From: Actinoplanes flavus
GTDB taxonomy: Bacteria > Actinomycetota > Actinomycetes > Mycobacteriales > Micromonosporaceae
NCBI RefSeq assembly: GCF_017592555.1
Contig: NZ_JAGFNS010000004.1
Location: 124,001 to 188,000 of the forward strand
Length of the DNA: 64,000 nt
Direction: 5' to 3'
Both the position numbers and the translations under genes were made by a program. Below, one piece after another: positions 41,046-49,961 of this stretch. The notes beneath the pieces were generated by a model. It did no database searches and was not told the origin of the DNA. It was given only the letters and a program-made list of their open reading frames with translations. Within the stretch, counting starts at the first letter, position 1; every line of letters starts with the position of its first letter.

Positions 41046-42295
41046 CCGTCGTCCGCCTGCTTCTCGCCACCATCGCCGGCACGGCCATCGCCAACAACTA
41101 CGCCATCCAGCCCGCGCTGGCCACGATCGCCGCCGACCTCGGAGCCGGACTCTCGCTGATCGGGCTCGTGCCCACGGCCGCGCTCGCCGGGTGCATGGCC
41201 GGATTCGCCCTGCTGCTGCCGCTCACCGACCGGATCGCCCCGGACCGTCTCGTCGCCGCGCATCTCGCCGTTCTGGCCACCGCGCTGACCGTCGCCGCGA
41301 CCGGGTCTCACCCGGCCGTCCTGCCGGCCGCCTACCTCGTCATCGGCGCCGCCGCGAGCGTGGCGGCACAGGCCGGCGTCATCGCCGGACGGCACGCGCC
41401 GGCCGGGCAGCGGACGGCCGCCATCGCCACGGTGGCCGCCGGGATGTCGGCCGGGATCCTGCTCAGCCGTCTTGCCGGCGGAGTACTGACCGACCTGCTC
41501 GGATGGCGGTGGATGCTGCTCGCCTTCGCCGCCGTCGCCCTGGCCGGAGCGGTCGCCGCCAAGCTGCTGCTGCCCGGCGCCCGGCCCGGCGCGGACCGGA
41601 ATCTCGCCACCGAGTCGGCAAGCCAGCCCGGCATCGACCGGGGAAGCGCCACCGGTCCGCGCGCCGGCCAGACCTACGCCGCCGCGCTGGTCGCGCTTCC
41701 CCGGCACCTGCGCCGCCACCGGGCGCTGCGCTGGGCGGTCGCCTCGGGCGGCCTCTGGTATCTGGCCTTCCACCTCGTCTGGGTCACCCTGGCGCTGGCG
41801 CTGGCCCCCCTCGGCCCGACCGTCATCGGCCTCTACAGCCTGGCCGGGCTTCTCGGCTTCGCCGTCCTGCCGTACGCCGGGCGCGTCACCGACCGCTACG
41901 GTCCTCCCACCGTCATCGCGGCAAGCCTGCTGATCGCCGCCGCCGGAGCCGCCCTGCTCGCGACCGGCCTCGACCACCCACCGGTCACCGCGCTCGGCCT
42001 GGCCCTGCTCGACGCCGGCTGTTTCGCCGCCCAGGCCGCCAACCAGAGCCGCGTCCAAGCCCTCGACCCGCGCCAATCCGGCAGCCTGAGCAGCGTCTAC
42101 CTGGTGCTGTACTTCGCCGTCGGGGCGATCGGCGCCGCCCTCGCCGCGCCGCTGCTGCACGGCGCCGGCTGGCACGGCGCCGTTCTGGTCGCCCTCGCCG
42201 CCTTACTCGCGGCTCTCGTCGTGGACCAGGCGGCCGTACGAGGTGAGCGTCCGCAGCGCCTGGAACGTGACGAACCCGCGCCACTCCAGACGTGA
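41042..42295 (+). CDS. MFS transporter
   Basis: 417 aa, about twelve membrane helices in two halves, with the basic loop after helix 2-3 (LPLTDRIAPDR) and a long central loop near residues 180-220. It is probably a drug or metabolite exporter controlled by the upstream XRE-cupin protein. GTG at 41042 overlaps that gene's stop. The last 93 bp overlap the convergent cyclase-like gene. Confidence 0.9.
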   Translation: MTVVRLLLATIAGTAIANNYAIQPALATIAADLGAGLSLIGLVPTAALAGCMAGFALLLPLTDRIAPDRLVAAHLAVLATALTVAATGSHPAVLPAAYLVIGAAASVAAQAGVIAGRHAPAGQRTAAIATVAAGMSAGILLSRLAGGVLTDLLGWRWMLLAFAAVALAGAVAAKLLLPGARPGADRNLATESASQPGIDRGSATGPRAGQTYAAALVALPRHLRRHRALRWAVASGGLWYLAFHLVWVTLALALAPLGPTVIGLYSLAGLLGFAVLPYAGRVTDRYGPPTVIAASLLIAAAGAALLATGLDHPPVTALGLALLDAGCFAAQAANQSRVQALDPRQSGSLSSVYLVLYFAVGAIGAALAAPLLHGAGWHGAVLVALAALLAALVVDQAAVRGERPQRLERDEPAPLQT

Positions 42296-43081
42296 CGCCT
42301 CACTCGGCGGCTCCCAGGTGACCGGCCAGCCGCCGTCCGGCAGTTGCGCGGCGGCCAACTGGTCCAGGTGCGCGTCGATCTGGGCGTCGTCGAAGAGTTT
42401 CCGCCACGGTGAATCCGCGGTCGGCGCGACGTGCAGGGGTGTGAGACCGTACTCGCCGGGCGTCGGCGTGACCTGGAACATCGATGTGCCGATCATCTGC
42501 TCCAGGACGGCCGGGGCGTGCTTCTCGGCCCGTTCCCGGTCCGGAACGTGCGCCAGGAACGCCATCACCTCGGACAGCCCGTGCACCTCGTCCGGCAGGG
42601 TGCCGGTCTCGACGGCGTCCCAGCAGAACCGGGCCGCCGCCGCCCGCCACGGGTGGTCGAAACCGAGCGCGTACAGGTGCCCGGCCAGCCCGGCGGTCGG
42701 ATTGACACCGGGCTGATAGGTCCAGTCGGTCCAGTGGGCGGCCCGCGGATGGTCCTCGATCACCGGGAACGCGAGCGGCACCGCACCGCCGACGGACACC
42801 CCGGCCAGGTAGTCGCAGGCGTGGTTCAGCAGGCGGGCGTCGTGGGCGCCGGCGATCGCCATCGACTGGAAGGCGATCTCCACGTCGATCGGCAGGCTGG
42901 CCGGGCAGCGCTTGTCGGGTTCGAGACCGTGGCCGAAACCGCCGTCGGCGTTCCGATAGGCGCGCAGCGCGTCCACCACCCCGTCCGGTGACGCACCGTC
43001 GAAACAGGTGGCGAAGAGGCGGCGCTCCAGCGGGCGGGCCTCACGTTGCAGGAAACGGGCGGCAGCCAGGAAATCGGTCAT
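42203..43081 (-). CDS. Prenyltransferase/squalene-cyclase-like alpha-barrel protein
   Basis: 292 aa. Two QW-like repeats (YRNADGGFGHGLEPDKRC near residue 45 and LPDGGWPVTWEPPSE near 265) mark the alpha6/alpha6 barrel of terpene cyclases and protein prenyltransferases. The catalytic DxDD of real squalene cyclases is not seen, so it may have a binding or different role. ATG at 43081. The 3' end overlaps the MFS gene by 93 bp. Confidence 0.78.
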   Translation of the reverse strand: MTDFLAAARFLQREARPLERRLFATCFDGASPDGVVDALRAYRNADGGFGHGLEPDKRCPASLPIDVEIAFQSMAIAGAHDARLLNHACDYLAGVSVGGAVPLAFPVIEDHPRAAHWTDWTYQPGVNPTAGLAGHLYALGFDHPWRAAAARFCWDAVETGTLPDEVHGLSEVMAFLAHVPDRERAEKHAPAVLEQMIGTSMFQVTPTPGEYGLTPLHVAPTADSPWRKLFDDAQIDAHLDQLAAAQLPDGGWPVTWEPPSEASRLEWRGFVTFQALRTLTSYGRLVHDESRE

Positions 43082-43150
43082 GCGCCGACGATAGGCAGCG
43101 GTGTCCGGCGCCGTCTTGTAGGAAACGGACACCCGGCGATACTGGGATCC

Positions 43151-43903
43151 ATGGGCTACCGGGAGTGGGCGCCGCCGCCTTCGCTGCGTGGCTCCGTGGT
43201 CTGCCTGTGGCGCCGGACCCCCTCCGCCGGCGACTCCCCGGCGCTGGTGCTGCCGGACGGCTGCGTCGACCTCATCTGGGAGCAGGGGCGCGGGGCGTTT
43301 CTCGCCGGTCCGGACACCGGGCCGATGCCGGCCACGATTCCGGCCGGCAAGACCATGATGGGGGTACGCCTGAGGCCCGGCGCCGGAGGACCGCTGCTCG
43401 GCATGCCGCTGGACCCGCTGCGTAACCTCCGCGTCGACCTGTCCGACCTGCGCCCCGAGGCGGCCCGGCGGCTGCCGGACGACCTGCCCCCGGCCGAGGC
43501 GCTGCACCGGCTCGTGACCATCTCCGGTGGGTTCGCCGAGGACCGGCCACCGGACCCGGCCATGCTCGCGGCGGCGCGGTGGCTGGATGACCCGCACACA
43601 CAGGTTCACGACCTCAGCGCGCGGCTGGACATCGGCGACCGCCAGTTGCGGCGCCGGTTCACCGCGGCGGTCGGCTACGGGCCGAAGGTCCTGCACCGGG
43701 TGCTGCGATTCCGCCGTTTCCTGGACCTGTTGGACTCGGCGGGCGGCCTCGGTGAACTCGCGGTCCGGGCCGGTTACGTGGATCAGGCCCACCTCAGCCG
43801 GGAAACCGTGGCCCTCGCCGGGCTGCCGCCGGCCGCGCTCGCCCGGACCGTCAAGGCGCGTGGGAAGCAACCTGTGCAGGCGGTTGACTCTCCCACCGTG
43901 TGA
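43151..43903 (+). CDS. AraC-family transcriptional regulator
   Basis: 250 aa. The C-terminal AraC double HTH spans about residues 150-240 (VHDLSARLDIGDRQLRRRFT, AGYVDQAHLSRE). The N-terminal half resembles the DUF6597 sensor domain (LPDGCVDLIWEQG). Probably leaderless: GATACT about 10 bases before the ATG serves as -10, with TTGTAG 16 bases further up. Confidence 0.9.
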   Translation: MGYREWAPPPSLRGSVVCLWRRTPSAGDSPALVLPDGCVDLIWEQGRGAFLAGPDTGPMPATIPAGKTMMGVRLRPGAGGPLLGMPLDPLRNLRVDLSDLRPEAARRLPDDLPPAEALHRLVTISGGFAEDRPPDPAMLAAARWLDDPHTQVHDLSARLDIGDRQLRRRFTAAVGYGPKVLHRVLRFRRFLDLLDSAGGLGELAVRAGYVDQAHLSRETVALAGLPPAALARTVKARGKQPVQAVDSPTV

Positions 43904-43920
43904 GGCGCCAGCCTGGGTCT

Positions 43921-44835
43921 GTGACTGACTACATCGGATCCGGTCCCTACTGTTACGCCAACTCGCTGGCCATGATGCTCGGCGCCGGAGCGCCATCGCC
44001 GTCGACGATCGAGGTGCTGACCGGCTCGCCGTTCGGCTTCGAGATCCTCGGCGGAGGCCTACCCCTCTTCGATCCGTACGGGTGGGATCCGGACCGTGGT
44101 CTGGACGACGCGATCGCCCTGCTCGGCTGGACGTGCGAACGCGCCGGCGCCGAGGACGACGAGCAGGCACTCGCCAGGCTGCGAGACGCGTTGGAGGCCG
44201 GGCCGGTGCTGGCCGGACCGGTGGAGTTCGGCCTGCTCCGGCACCTGCCGGGGATGACCGGCCCGATCGGGTCGGACCACTTCGTCGCGGTGCTGGAGAT
44301 CGACGGCGACCTGGTGCGCTTCCACGACCCGCACGGCTGCCCCTACGCGACCCTGCCGGTGCCCGACTTCCTGGCCAGCTGGCGTGCCGACACCATCGGT
44401 TACCGATCCACGGCGTACACGATGCGAAGCTCTTTCCGGCGGGTCCGGGAGGTCGCCGCCGACGATGCGCTGCGCGCGAGCCTGCCCGCAGCGGCGGCCT
44501 GGCTGCGTGGCCGCGACCTCCCGGTTCCCGCCGGGACGCTCGGGGGAGCACCCGGCGTGCTCCTGCTCGCCGACCAGGTGGCCGAGGGCCTGAAGCCCGA
44601 GGTGCGGGATCACCTGGCCCACTTCGCGATCCGGGTGGGCGCACGGCGGCTCGCCGATGCGGCCGCCGTGCTCACCCGGCTCGGCCACCCCGCGGCCGCC
44701 GCGGTCGCCACCCGGCAGGCGCGGCTGGTCGGAGCGCTCCAGCGGGACATCGTGGCCGGCGACATGAAGCCCGCCGCCGCGACGTTGCGGCTGCTGGCGC
44801 CGACCTATGCGGAGCTGGCCGAGGCGTTGTCCTGA
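43921..44835 (+). CDS. BtrH/C39-like papain-fold protein
   Basis: 304 aa. N-terminal half like BtrH_N/C39-type domains: cysteine in SGPYCYANSLAMML (Cys12), histidine in GSDHFVAVLEID and aspartate in FHDPHG. BtrH proteins move acyl groups between a carrier and an acceptor; C39 enzymes are proteases. The C-terminal 130 residues are helical and unassigned. GTG at 43921, 17 bases after the AraC gene stop, which may regulate it. Confidence 0.75.
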   Translation: MTDYIGSGPYCYANSLAMMLGAGAPSPSTIEVLTGSPFGFEILGGGLPLFDPYGWDPDRGLDDAIALLGWTCERAGAEDDEQALARLRDALEAGPVLAGPVEFGLLRHLPGMTGPIGSDHFVAVLEIDGDLVRFHDPHGCPYATLPVPDFLASWRADTIGYRSTAYTMRSSFRRVREVAADDALRASLPAAAAWLRGRDLPVPAGTLGGAPGVLLLADQVAEGLKPEVRDHLAHFAIRVGARRLADAAAVLTRLGHPAAAAVATRQARLVGALQRDIVAGDMKPAAATLRLLAPTYAELAEALS

Positions 44836-44842
44836 CCGGGCG

Positions 44843-45679
44843 TCAGAACACGATGCCGGCCAGGGCCTCCACCTGGGCGGGATCCTCGCCGTAGCAGTAG
44901 AACACCAGCTCGTCGGCGCCGAAGTCGCGGTAGGCGGCCACCGTGTCGGCGATCTGGGCCGGATCGGAGAGCGGCCGCCCCCAGTCGGAGCGGCCGGTGA
45001 AGGCGTAGTAGCCGGCGATGGCCCGGCTCGCCTGTTCGACGGTGGCGGCCGGGCCGACGGCCACGTTGATCTGGCAGACCAGACGTGGCCGGCCGGCCCG
45101 GCCGGCCGCCTCCCATTCCTCGTTGACCGCCTCCACGAGCGGGCCCGCCCAGGTGAGCGGGGCGGCGCAGAGGAAGCCGTCGGCGTGTGCCGCGATGCGC
45201 CGCAGCGCGGGACGGGCGAAGCCGCCGATGAGGATCTGCGGGCCGGTCGGGGTGAGCGGGCGCGGCCCGATGGGCGAGCCGCCGTACGGCTGACCCTGCC
45301 AGATGCGGCGGAGGGCGGGCAGCTGTTCGTCGAGTGCCCGCCCGCGCCGGTTCAGCGGGGTGCCGGCGGCCAGGTGGTCGTCCTCCCGCCCGCCGACACC
45401 GATGCCGAGCACGAACCGCCCACCGGACATCCGGTCGAGGGTGGCGACCTGCTTGGCCAGCAGGGCGGTCTGCCGCAGCGGGCCGAGCAGCACCTCGGTC
45501 TGCAACCGGATGCGGGTGGTCGCGCCGGCCAGGGCGGCCAGCGTGATCAGCGGTTCGGGATTGTCGAAGGTGAGACGGTCCAGCAGGGCGAGGCTGTCGA
45601 AGCGGTGGGCTTCCGCCGACCGGGCCCAGTCGAGCAGGCGGGCCGGTGCGCTGATGGGAAGGCCGAGGCCGAAATCCAT
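44843..45679 (-). CDS. Luciferase-like F420-dependent oxidoreductase
   Basis: 278 aa LLM-class TIM barrel (MDFGLGLPISAPARLLDWAR, GRFVLGIGVGGREDDHLAAG, ILIGGFARPALRRIAAHADG). ATG at 45679 has GGAGAG 5 bases upstream; the frame is open to 45838 but without a ribosome site. It resembles the gene at 28726 and shows how the corrupted segment there should look. Substrate unknown. Confidence 0.9.
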   Translation of the reverse strand: MDFGLGLPISAPARLLDWARSAEAHRFDSLALLDRLTFDNPEPLITLAALAGATTRIRLQTEVLLGPLRQTALLAKQVATLDRMSGGRFVLGIGVGGREDDHLAAGTPLNRRGRALDEQLPALRRIWQGQPYGGSPIGPRPLTPTGPQILIGGFARPALRRIAAHADGFLCAAPLTWAGPLVEAVNEEWEAAGRAGRPRLVCQINVAVGPAATVEQASRAIAGYYAFTGRSDWGRPLSDPAQIADTVAAYRDFGADELVFYCYGEDPAQVEALAGIVF

Positions 45680-45797
45680 GGAACTCTCCGTGCGGTAGGC
45701 AGCGAACATCGAGTCGCCACCTCCTCCCCGCGCTTCGGGCGGAGTCCCTGGCCCGTCTGCGACGTGTCTCCTGGGCCGGGAAGCGGAGTTCCGGTGA

Positions 45798-46145
45798 CTA
45801 TACCCTGGCCACGCAGAACTCGTTGCCCGACGGATCACGCAGCACCGTCCAGCGGACGCCGTACTCGTCGTGGTCGCCCTCGTGGGTCGCGCCGAGATCG
45901 AGCAACCGCTTGACCTCCGCCTCGTGGTCGTCCGAGGAGAAGTCGAGATGGCAGCGGTTCTTCGCCGCCTTCGATTCGCCGACCTGCAAGAACATCAGAG
46001 TGGGGCCGGCGTCCGCGGACCCGATGGTGGCGTGGAACCGGTTGGCGCCGTCGTCGACCGGCCGGTCCAGCGCGCGCGACCAGAATCCGGCCAGCTCGGC
46101 GGCGTCGGCGCAGTCGAATGTGATGTTCTCCAGCTTGAGCATCAT
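45798..46145 (-). CDS. VOC-family (glyoxalase-like) protein
   Basis: 115 aa, one vicinal-oxygen-chelate domain ending DPSGNEFCVARV, as in many small actinobacterial glyoxalase/bleomycin-resistance-like proteins. Start ATGATG at 46145/46142, overlapping the MerR gene stop, so the two are co-translated. Confidence 0.9.
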   Translation of the reverse strand: MMLKLENITFDCADAAELAGFWSRALDRPVDDGANRFHATIGSADAGPTLMFLQVGESKAAKNRCHLDFSSDDHEAEVKRLLDLGATHEGDHDEYGVRWTVLRDPSGNEFCVARV

Positions 46146-46921
46146 TCCTCCGTCAGGTGTAGTGGCCAGCAGATCTCGGTGCGATAGGCGTCCTCGGTCA
46201 CCCCGTCGCCCGGCCCGAGCAGGTAGGACTCCCGGACCGGCCCGGCGATGGCCAGCCCGGTCCCGGCCAGCCAGGCGCCCAGCGACCGGTAGCCGGTGAC
46301 CATCTCCCGGTACGGGCCGGTGAACTCGGTGACCGCGAACCGTCCGCCCGGCAGCAGGGTCGGCCCGTCCGCGGCGGGCATGTAGGCGGTCACCGGCACC
46401 GGCTCGTCCCGGTACTCGGCCGGGAACACGGCGCCCGGCGGCCCCACCGCGGTGACGGCCGTGAGCTGCCGGTACGCCTCGCCGAGGAACCCGGCGAAGT
46501 CGTTCTCGGCCACCTCCCGGGTGATGGTGAACGCGCGGACCGGCGGCAGGATCCGCTCGGTGACCGCCGCCGGGGTCACCATCTCCGGCGCGTCCAACAG
46601 CTCACCGGTGGTGCGCAGCACCCGTTCCACGTGGGCCGCCCGGTCCAGCATCCGGTCCCGGTGCTCGGCCAGCAGCCGCCGGGTGACCTCCGGATCCCGG
46701 GCGGCCAGGATCTCCCGGATCGCGGCCAGCGGCACATCCAGCTCCCGCAGGTGCCGGATCACCGCCGCGTCCCCGAACTGGGCGACCCGGTAGCCGCGGT
46801 ACCCGGTGCGCGGGTCGACCACGGCCGGTTCCAACAGCCCCGACTCGTGGTAGGCCCGCAGTGTGTTAGCCGAGATCAGCGTCGCCCGGGAGAACGCGCC
46901 GATCGGCAGGAGTCCGTCCAT
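46142..46921 (-). CDS. MerR-family regulator with GyrI-like effector domain
   Basis: 259 aa. MerR winged helix (LPIGAFSRATLISANTLRAY, then YRGYRVAQFGDAAVIRHLRE), dimerisation helix, and a C-terminal GyrI/BmrR-like ligand domain (TEFTGPYREMVTGYRSLGAW). It probably senses a hydrophobic drug-like ligand. The promoter in front has the MerR hallmarks and starts transcription at or next to the ATG. Confidence 0.92.
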   Translation of the reverse strand: MDGLLPIGAFSRATLISANTLRAYHESGLLEPAVVDPRTGYRGYRVAQFGDAAVIRHLRELDVPLAAIREILAARDPEVTRRLLAEHRDRMLDRAAHVERVLRTTGELLDAPEMVTPAAVTERILPPVRAFTITREVAENDFAGFLGEAYRQLTAVTAVGPPGAVFPAEYRDEPVPVTAYMPAADGPTLLPGGRFAVTEFTGPYREMVTGYRSLGAWLAGTGLAIAGPVRESYLLGPGDGVTEDAYRTEICWPLHLTEE

Positions 46922-46928
46922 GCCGCCC

Positions 46929-46959
46929 AGTCTCGACCTTCACCCGGGGCGAAGGTCAA
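46929..46959 (-). promoter_or_regulatory. MerR-type promoter with 19-bp spacer
   Basis: Minus strand TTGACC (46959-46954), a 19-base spacer and GAGACT (46934-46929). The spacer region carries the inverted repeat GACCTTC-N9-GAAGGTC (46935-46957). Overlong spacers with a dyad are the signature of MerR-controlled promoters. The -10 lies 7 bases before the start codon, so the gene is probably leaderless and autoregulated. Confidence 0.75.
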
Positions 46960-46978
46960 ACACCGGAGAAGGCGGCTT

Positions 46979-47695
46979 TCAGACGGCCGGCACGCCGAGC
47001 CGGTCGAGCAGGTGCCGCCGCAGCCCGCCGAAGCCGGGATCGTCCTGGTGGCGCGGGCGGGGAAGGCCGATCGGCAGCTCCTCGGCGATCCGCCCGCCCT
47101 CGAGGACGAGGGCCCGGTCGGCCAGCAGCAGCGCCTCGTCCACGTCGTGGGTGACCAGCAGGGCGGCGAAACCGTGCCGGTCCCGCAGGCGTTGCAGCAG
47201 CTGTTGCATCCGCAGCCGGGTCAGCGCGTCGAGGGCGCCGAACGGCTCGTCCAGCAGCAGCAGTTCCGGCTCGCGGACCAGGGCGCGGGCGACCGCCACC
47301 CGCTGGGACTGGCCGCCGGACAGTTCGGCCGGCCAGGCGTCACCGCGGTCGCCGAGGCCCACCTCGGTGAGGGCGGCGAGCGCACGGGCCCGGGCGCCCG
47401 CGCCGGGCAGGCCGAGCGCCACGTTGTCGGCGACCCGTTTCCACGGCAGCAGCCGGTGTTCCTGGAAGACGACGCCGTAGTGGTCGGGGACGACGATGTC
47501 GCCGGTGGCCTCCGGATCGAGGCCGGCCAGTGCGCGCAGCAGGGTGCTCTTGCCGGAGCCGCTGCCGCCGAGCAGCGCGACCACCTCGCCGCGGCCGACG
47601 GTGAGGTCGGCGCCGTCCAGGACGACCGCGTCGCCGAAGGCCCGGCGCAGGCCGGTGACCCGTACCGTCAGGTCGCCTGCAGGCCGCGTCGCCAT
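46979..47695 (-). CDS. ssuB: Sulfonate ABC transporter ATPase (SsuB-like)
   Basis: 238 aa ATPase: Walker A LLGGSGSGKSTLL, Q-loop VVFQEHRLLPWKRV, signature LSGGQSQRVAVARALV, Walker B LLLLDEPFGALD, H-loop LVTHDVDEA. The Q-loop and DEPFGALD segments are typical of nitrate/sulfonate/taurine importers. ATG at 47695 lies 28 bp inside the permease gene. Last gene of the ssu operon. Confidence 0.92.
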   Translation of the reverse strand: MATRPAGDLTVRVTGLRRAFGDAVVLDGADLTVGRGEVVALLGGSGSGKSTLLRALAGLDPEATGDIVVPDHYGVVFQEHRLLPWKRVADNVALGLPGAGARARALAALTEVGLGDRGDAWPAELSGGQSQRVAVARALVREPELLLLDEPFGALDALTRLRMQQLLQRLRDRHGFAALLVTHDVDEALLLADRALVLEGGRIAEELPIGLPRPRHQDDPGFGGLRRHLLDRLGVPAV

Positions 47696-48489
47696 GCGAG
47701 GGTCCTCCGTTCCGCGATCCGGATCAGGGTGTCGGAGAGCAGGCCGAGAACCGCGTAGACGAGCAGGCCGAAGACGACCACGTCGGTCTGCGCGAACTCG
47801 CGGGCCTCCATCATCAGGAAGCCGATGCCGGTCTGGGCGTTGACCTGCTCGCCGACGACCAGGCTGAGCCATCCGGCGCCGATCGCCAGCCGCAGCCCGA
47901 GGAACAGCGACGGCAGGGCGCCGGGCAGGACCACGTGCCGCAGCCGCTCCCACTGGTTGAGCCCACAGGTCTTGGCGGCCTCGACGAGTCGCTGGTCGAT
48001 GTCGCGGATCCCGGCGTACGTGTTGAAGTAGAGCGGGAAGAAGCTGCCCAGCGCGACCAGGCTGATCTTCAGCTCCTCGCCGATGCCGACCCAGATGATC
48101 AGCAGTGGCACGAGTCCGAGGTGAGGCAGCATTCTGGCCATCTGCACGGGCGGGTCGATGGCGTTGTCGCCGACGCGCAGCAGGGCGGCGGTGGCGGCCA
48201 GCGCCACGGCCAGGGTGCCGCCGATCAGCAGTCCGACGGCGGCCCGGGTCAGCGAGTCGAGCAGGTGTTCGCTGAGCTGTCCCTCGGTGGCCAGCCGCCA
48301 GCCGGTTCGCGCGACCAGGCTGGGGGCGGGCACCTTCTCCTCGGGCAGGACGCCGGTGCGGGCGGCGGTCTCCCAGACCGCCAGCAGCACGAGCGGACTG
48401 ATCAGCCGGTGCCAGCGCCGCGGCCCGCGGGTGCGCCGCCGCAGCGGTGTCCGGCTGCGCAGGGCGGGCGGGTCGGCGACCGCGGTCAC
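47668..48489 (-). CDS. ssuC: Sulfonate ABC transporter permease (SsuC-like)
   Basis: 273 aa with about six membrane helices and the coupling EAA loop (LVEAAKTCGLNQWERLRHVV). GTG at 48489 overlaps the substrate-binding protein stop (GTGA). The order ssuD, reductase, ssuA, ssuC, ssuB is that of sulfonate-scavenging operons. Confidence 0.92.
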   Translation of the reverse strand: MTAVADPPALRSRTPLRRRTRGPRRWHRLISPLVLLAVWETAARTGVLPEEKVPAPSLVARTGWRLATEGQLSEHLLDSLTRAAVGLLIGGTLAVALAATAALLRVGDNAIDPPVQMARMLPHLGLVPLLIIWVGIGEELKISLVALGSFFPLYFNTYAGIRDIDQRLVEAAKTCGLNQWERLRHVVLPGALPSLFLGLRLAIGAGWLSLVVGEQVNAQTGIGFLMMEAREFAQTDVVVFGLLVYAVLGLLSDTLIRIAERRTLAWRRGLQAT

Positions 48490-49436
48490 AGCAGGGCCTC
48501 GTTGAACTGCTCGTCGATGCGTTCGGCGATCTTGACCTGGACCGGGATGAGGCCGAGCTTGGTGAAACCGTCGGCGATGGCCTGGAGCTCGGCGCCGATC
48601 TCCGGGGTGATCGGGGCGAGCGGTTTGGCGCTGCGGGCCAGGGCGCGGGTGGTGGTCGGTTCGTCGATCTTCAGCTCGGGGGAGAGGATCTTCGCGCGTT
48701 CGGCCGGGTTGGCGATGCCCCAGTCGGTGGTGGCCCGGTATTTGGCGAGGAACGTGCGGATCAGGTCGGTCTTGCCGGTGACCGCCTCCGGGGCGGCCAG
48801 CAGGTATTCGCGGTTGTTGGCGAGGTTGGTGGCGTCCGCCAGGATCTGGACACCGGGCTGTTCGGCGAGCGCGAAGTACGGGTCCCAGATGATCCACGCG
48901 TCGACCTGACCGGCGTCGAAGGCGGGGCGGCCCTCGGCGGGTTTCAGGTACTTCACGTTGATGTCGTCGATCGTCAGGTTGGCCTGTTCGAGCAACTTGA
49001 CGAGTAGCCAGTTCACGTTGGAACCCTTGTTGAGCGCCACCGTCTTGCCCTTGAGGTCGGCGAACGTCTTGTACCCCTTGTCGGCCTTGACCAGCACGGC
49101 TTCACCCTGGGGGACCGGCTCGCTGGTACCGATGATCTTGAAGTTGATCTTGCCGGCGGCGGCGAAGATGGGCGGCGCCTCGCCGGTCTGGCCGATGTCG
49201 ATGGCGCCGGCCTTGAGCGCCTCGGTGAGCGCCGGCCCGCTCTCGAACAGTGACCATTCCGCGTCGGGTGCGTCCCCGCGCGCCTTGGACAGGCTCAGCC
49301 CGCCGAAACGCTGGTAGCCGATGCGCAGCTTCCCGGGGGCGCTGTCGGCGCTCGCGCCGGATTCCGTCCCGCCGCAGCCGGCGAGAAACGCGGCGCCGGC
49401 GGCGCCGATCAGGAGACGACGGCGAGAGGTGGGCAT
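48486..49436 (-). CDS. ssuA: Sulfonate-binding lipoprotein (SsuA-like)
   Basis: 316 aa. Lipoprotein signal with a Tat-like SRRRLL and lipobox LAGC (Cys21), then a type II periplasmic-binding fold (GYQRFGGLSLSKARGDA, QTGEAPPIFAAAGKINFKII, WIIWDPYFALAEQ). AAGGAG precedes the ATG at 49436. It captures organosulfonates outside the cell for SsuBC. Confidence 0.92.
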   Translation of the reverse strand: MPTSRRRLLIGAAGAAFLAGCGGTESGASADSAPGKLRIGYQRFGGLSLSKARGDAPDAEWSLFESGPALTEALKAGAIDIGQTGEAPPIFAAAGKINFKIIGTSEPVPQGEAVLVKADKGYKTFADLKGKTVALNKGSNVNWLLVKLLEQANLTIDDINVKYLKPAEGRPAFDAGQVDAWIIWDPYFALAEQPGVQILADATNLANNREYLLAAPEAVTGKTDLIRTFLAKYRATTDWGIANPAERAKILSPELKIDEPTTTRALARSAKPLAPITPEIGAELQAIADGFTKLGLIPVQVKIAERIDEQFNEALL

Positions 49437-49451
49437 GGGGAGATCTCCTTT

Positions 49452-49961
49452 TCAGCGGTACGGGGAAACGCGCCCGAATCCGGAACGGTGGAACACGAGT
49501 GGCCCGCCGTTCTGGTCCGTGCTGTGGTCGGCGGCGTGCAGGCGCAGAAGCACGATGGTGTGGTCGCCGGCCGTCACCTCGCGGTAGATGGAGCAGTCGA
49601 ACCGGGCGAGCCCGTCGTCGATGGTCACCGCGCCGGTGCCGGTGGCCGACACGGCCGCGCCGTCGAACCGGTGCTCGACCGGCCCGGCGAGCCGCCGGCA
49701 CAGCTCGCCGTGGTGGGCCGCCAGCACGGTGACCCCGAGGTGGCCCGCCCGGCGCAGGTCGGGCCACGTCTTCGAGGAGTTGGCGATGGACACCGACACC
49801 AGTGGCGGCTCCAGGCTCACCGAGGTGAACGAGCTGGCGGCCAGGCCCACCAGGATCCCGTCGACGGCCGCGGCAACGGCCACCACGCCACTGGGGAAGA
49901 CCCCGAACGCCTGACGTAGGCGTACCGGATCGAGGTCCTGATCGGTGGTGAAGGAGGTCAC
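49452..49961 (-). CDS. Flavin reductase-like FMN-binding protein
   Basis: 169 aa, flavin-reductase-like split barrel (AFGVFPSGVVAVAAAVDGI, AASSFTSVSLEPPLVSVSIA, DHTIVLLRLHA). In this operon it is expected to supply reduced FMN to the SsuD monooxygenase, replacing the NADPH:FMN reductase SsuE. GTG at 49961 overlaps the ssuD stop. Confidence 0.9.
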   Translation of the reverse strand: MTSFTTDQDLDPVRLRQAFGVFPSGVVAVAAAVDGILVGLAASSFTSVSLEPPLVSVSIANSSKTWPDLRRAGHLGVTVLAAHHGELCRRLAGPVEHRFDGAAVSATGTGAVTIDDGLARFDCSIYREVTAGDHTIVLLRLHAADHSTDQNGGPLVFHRSGFGRVSPYR

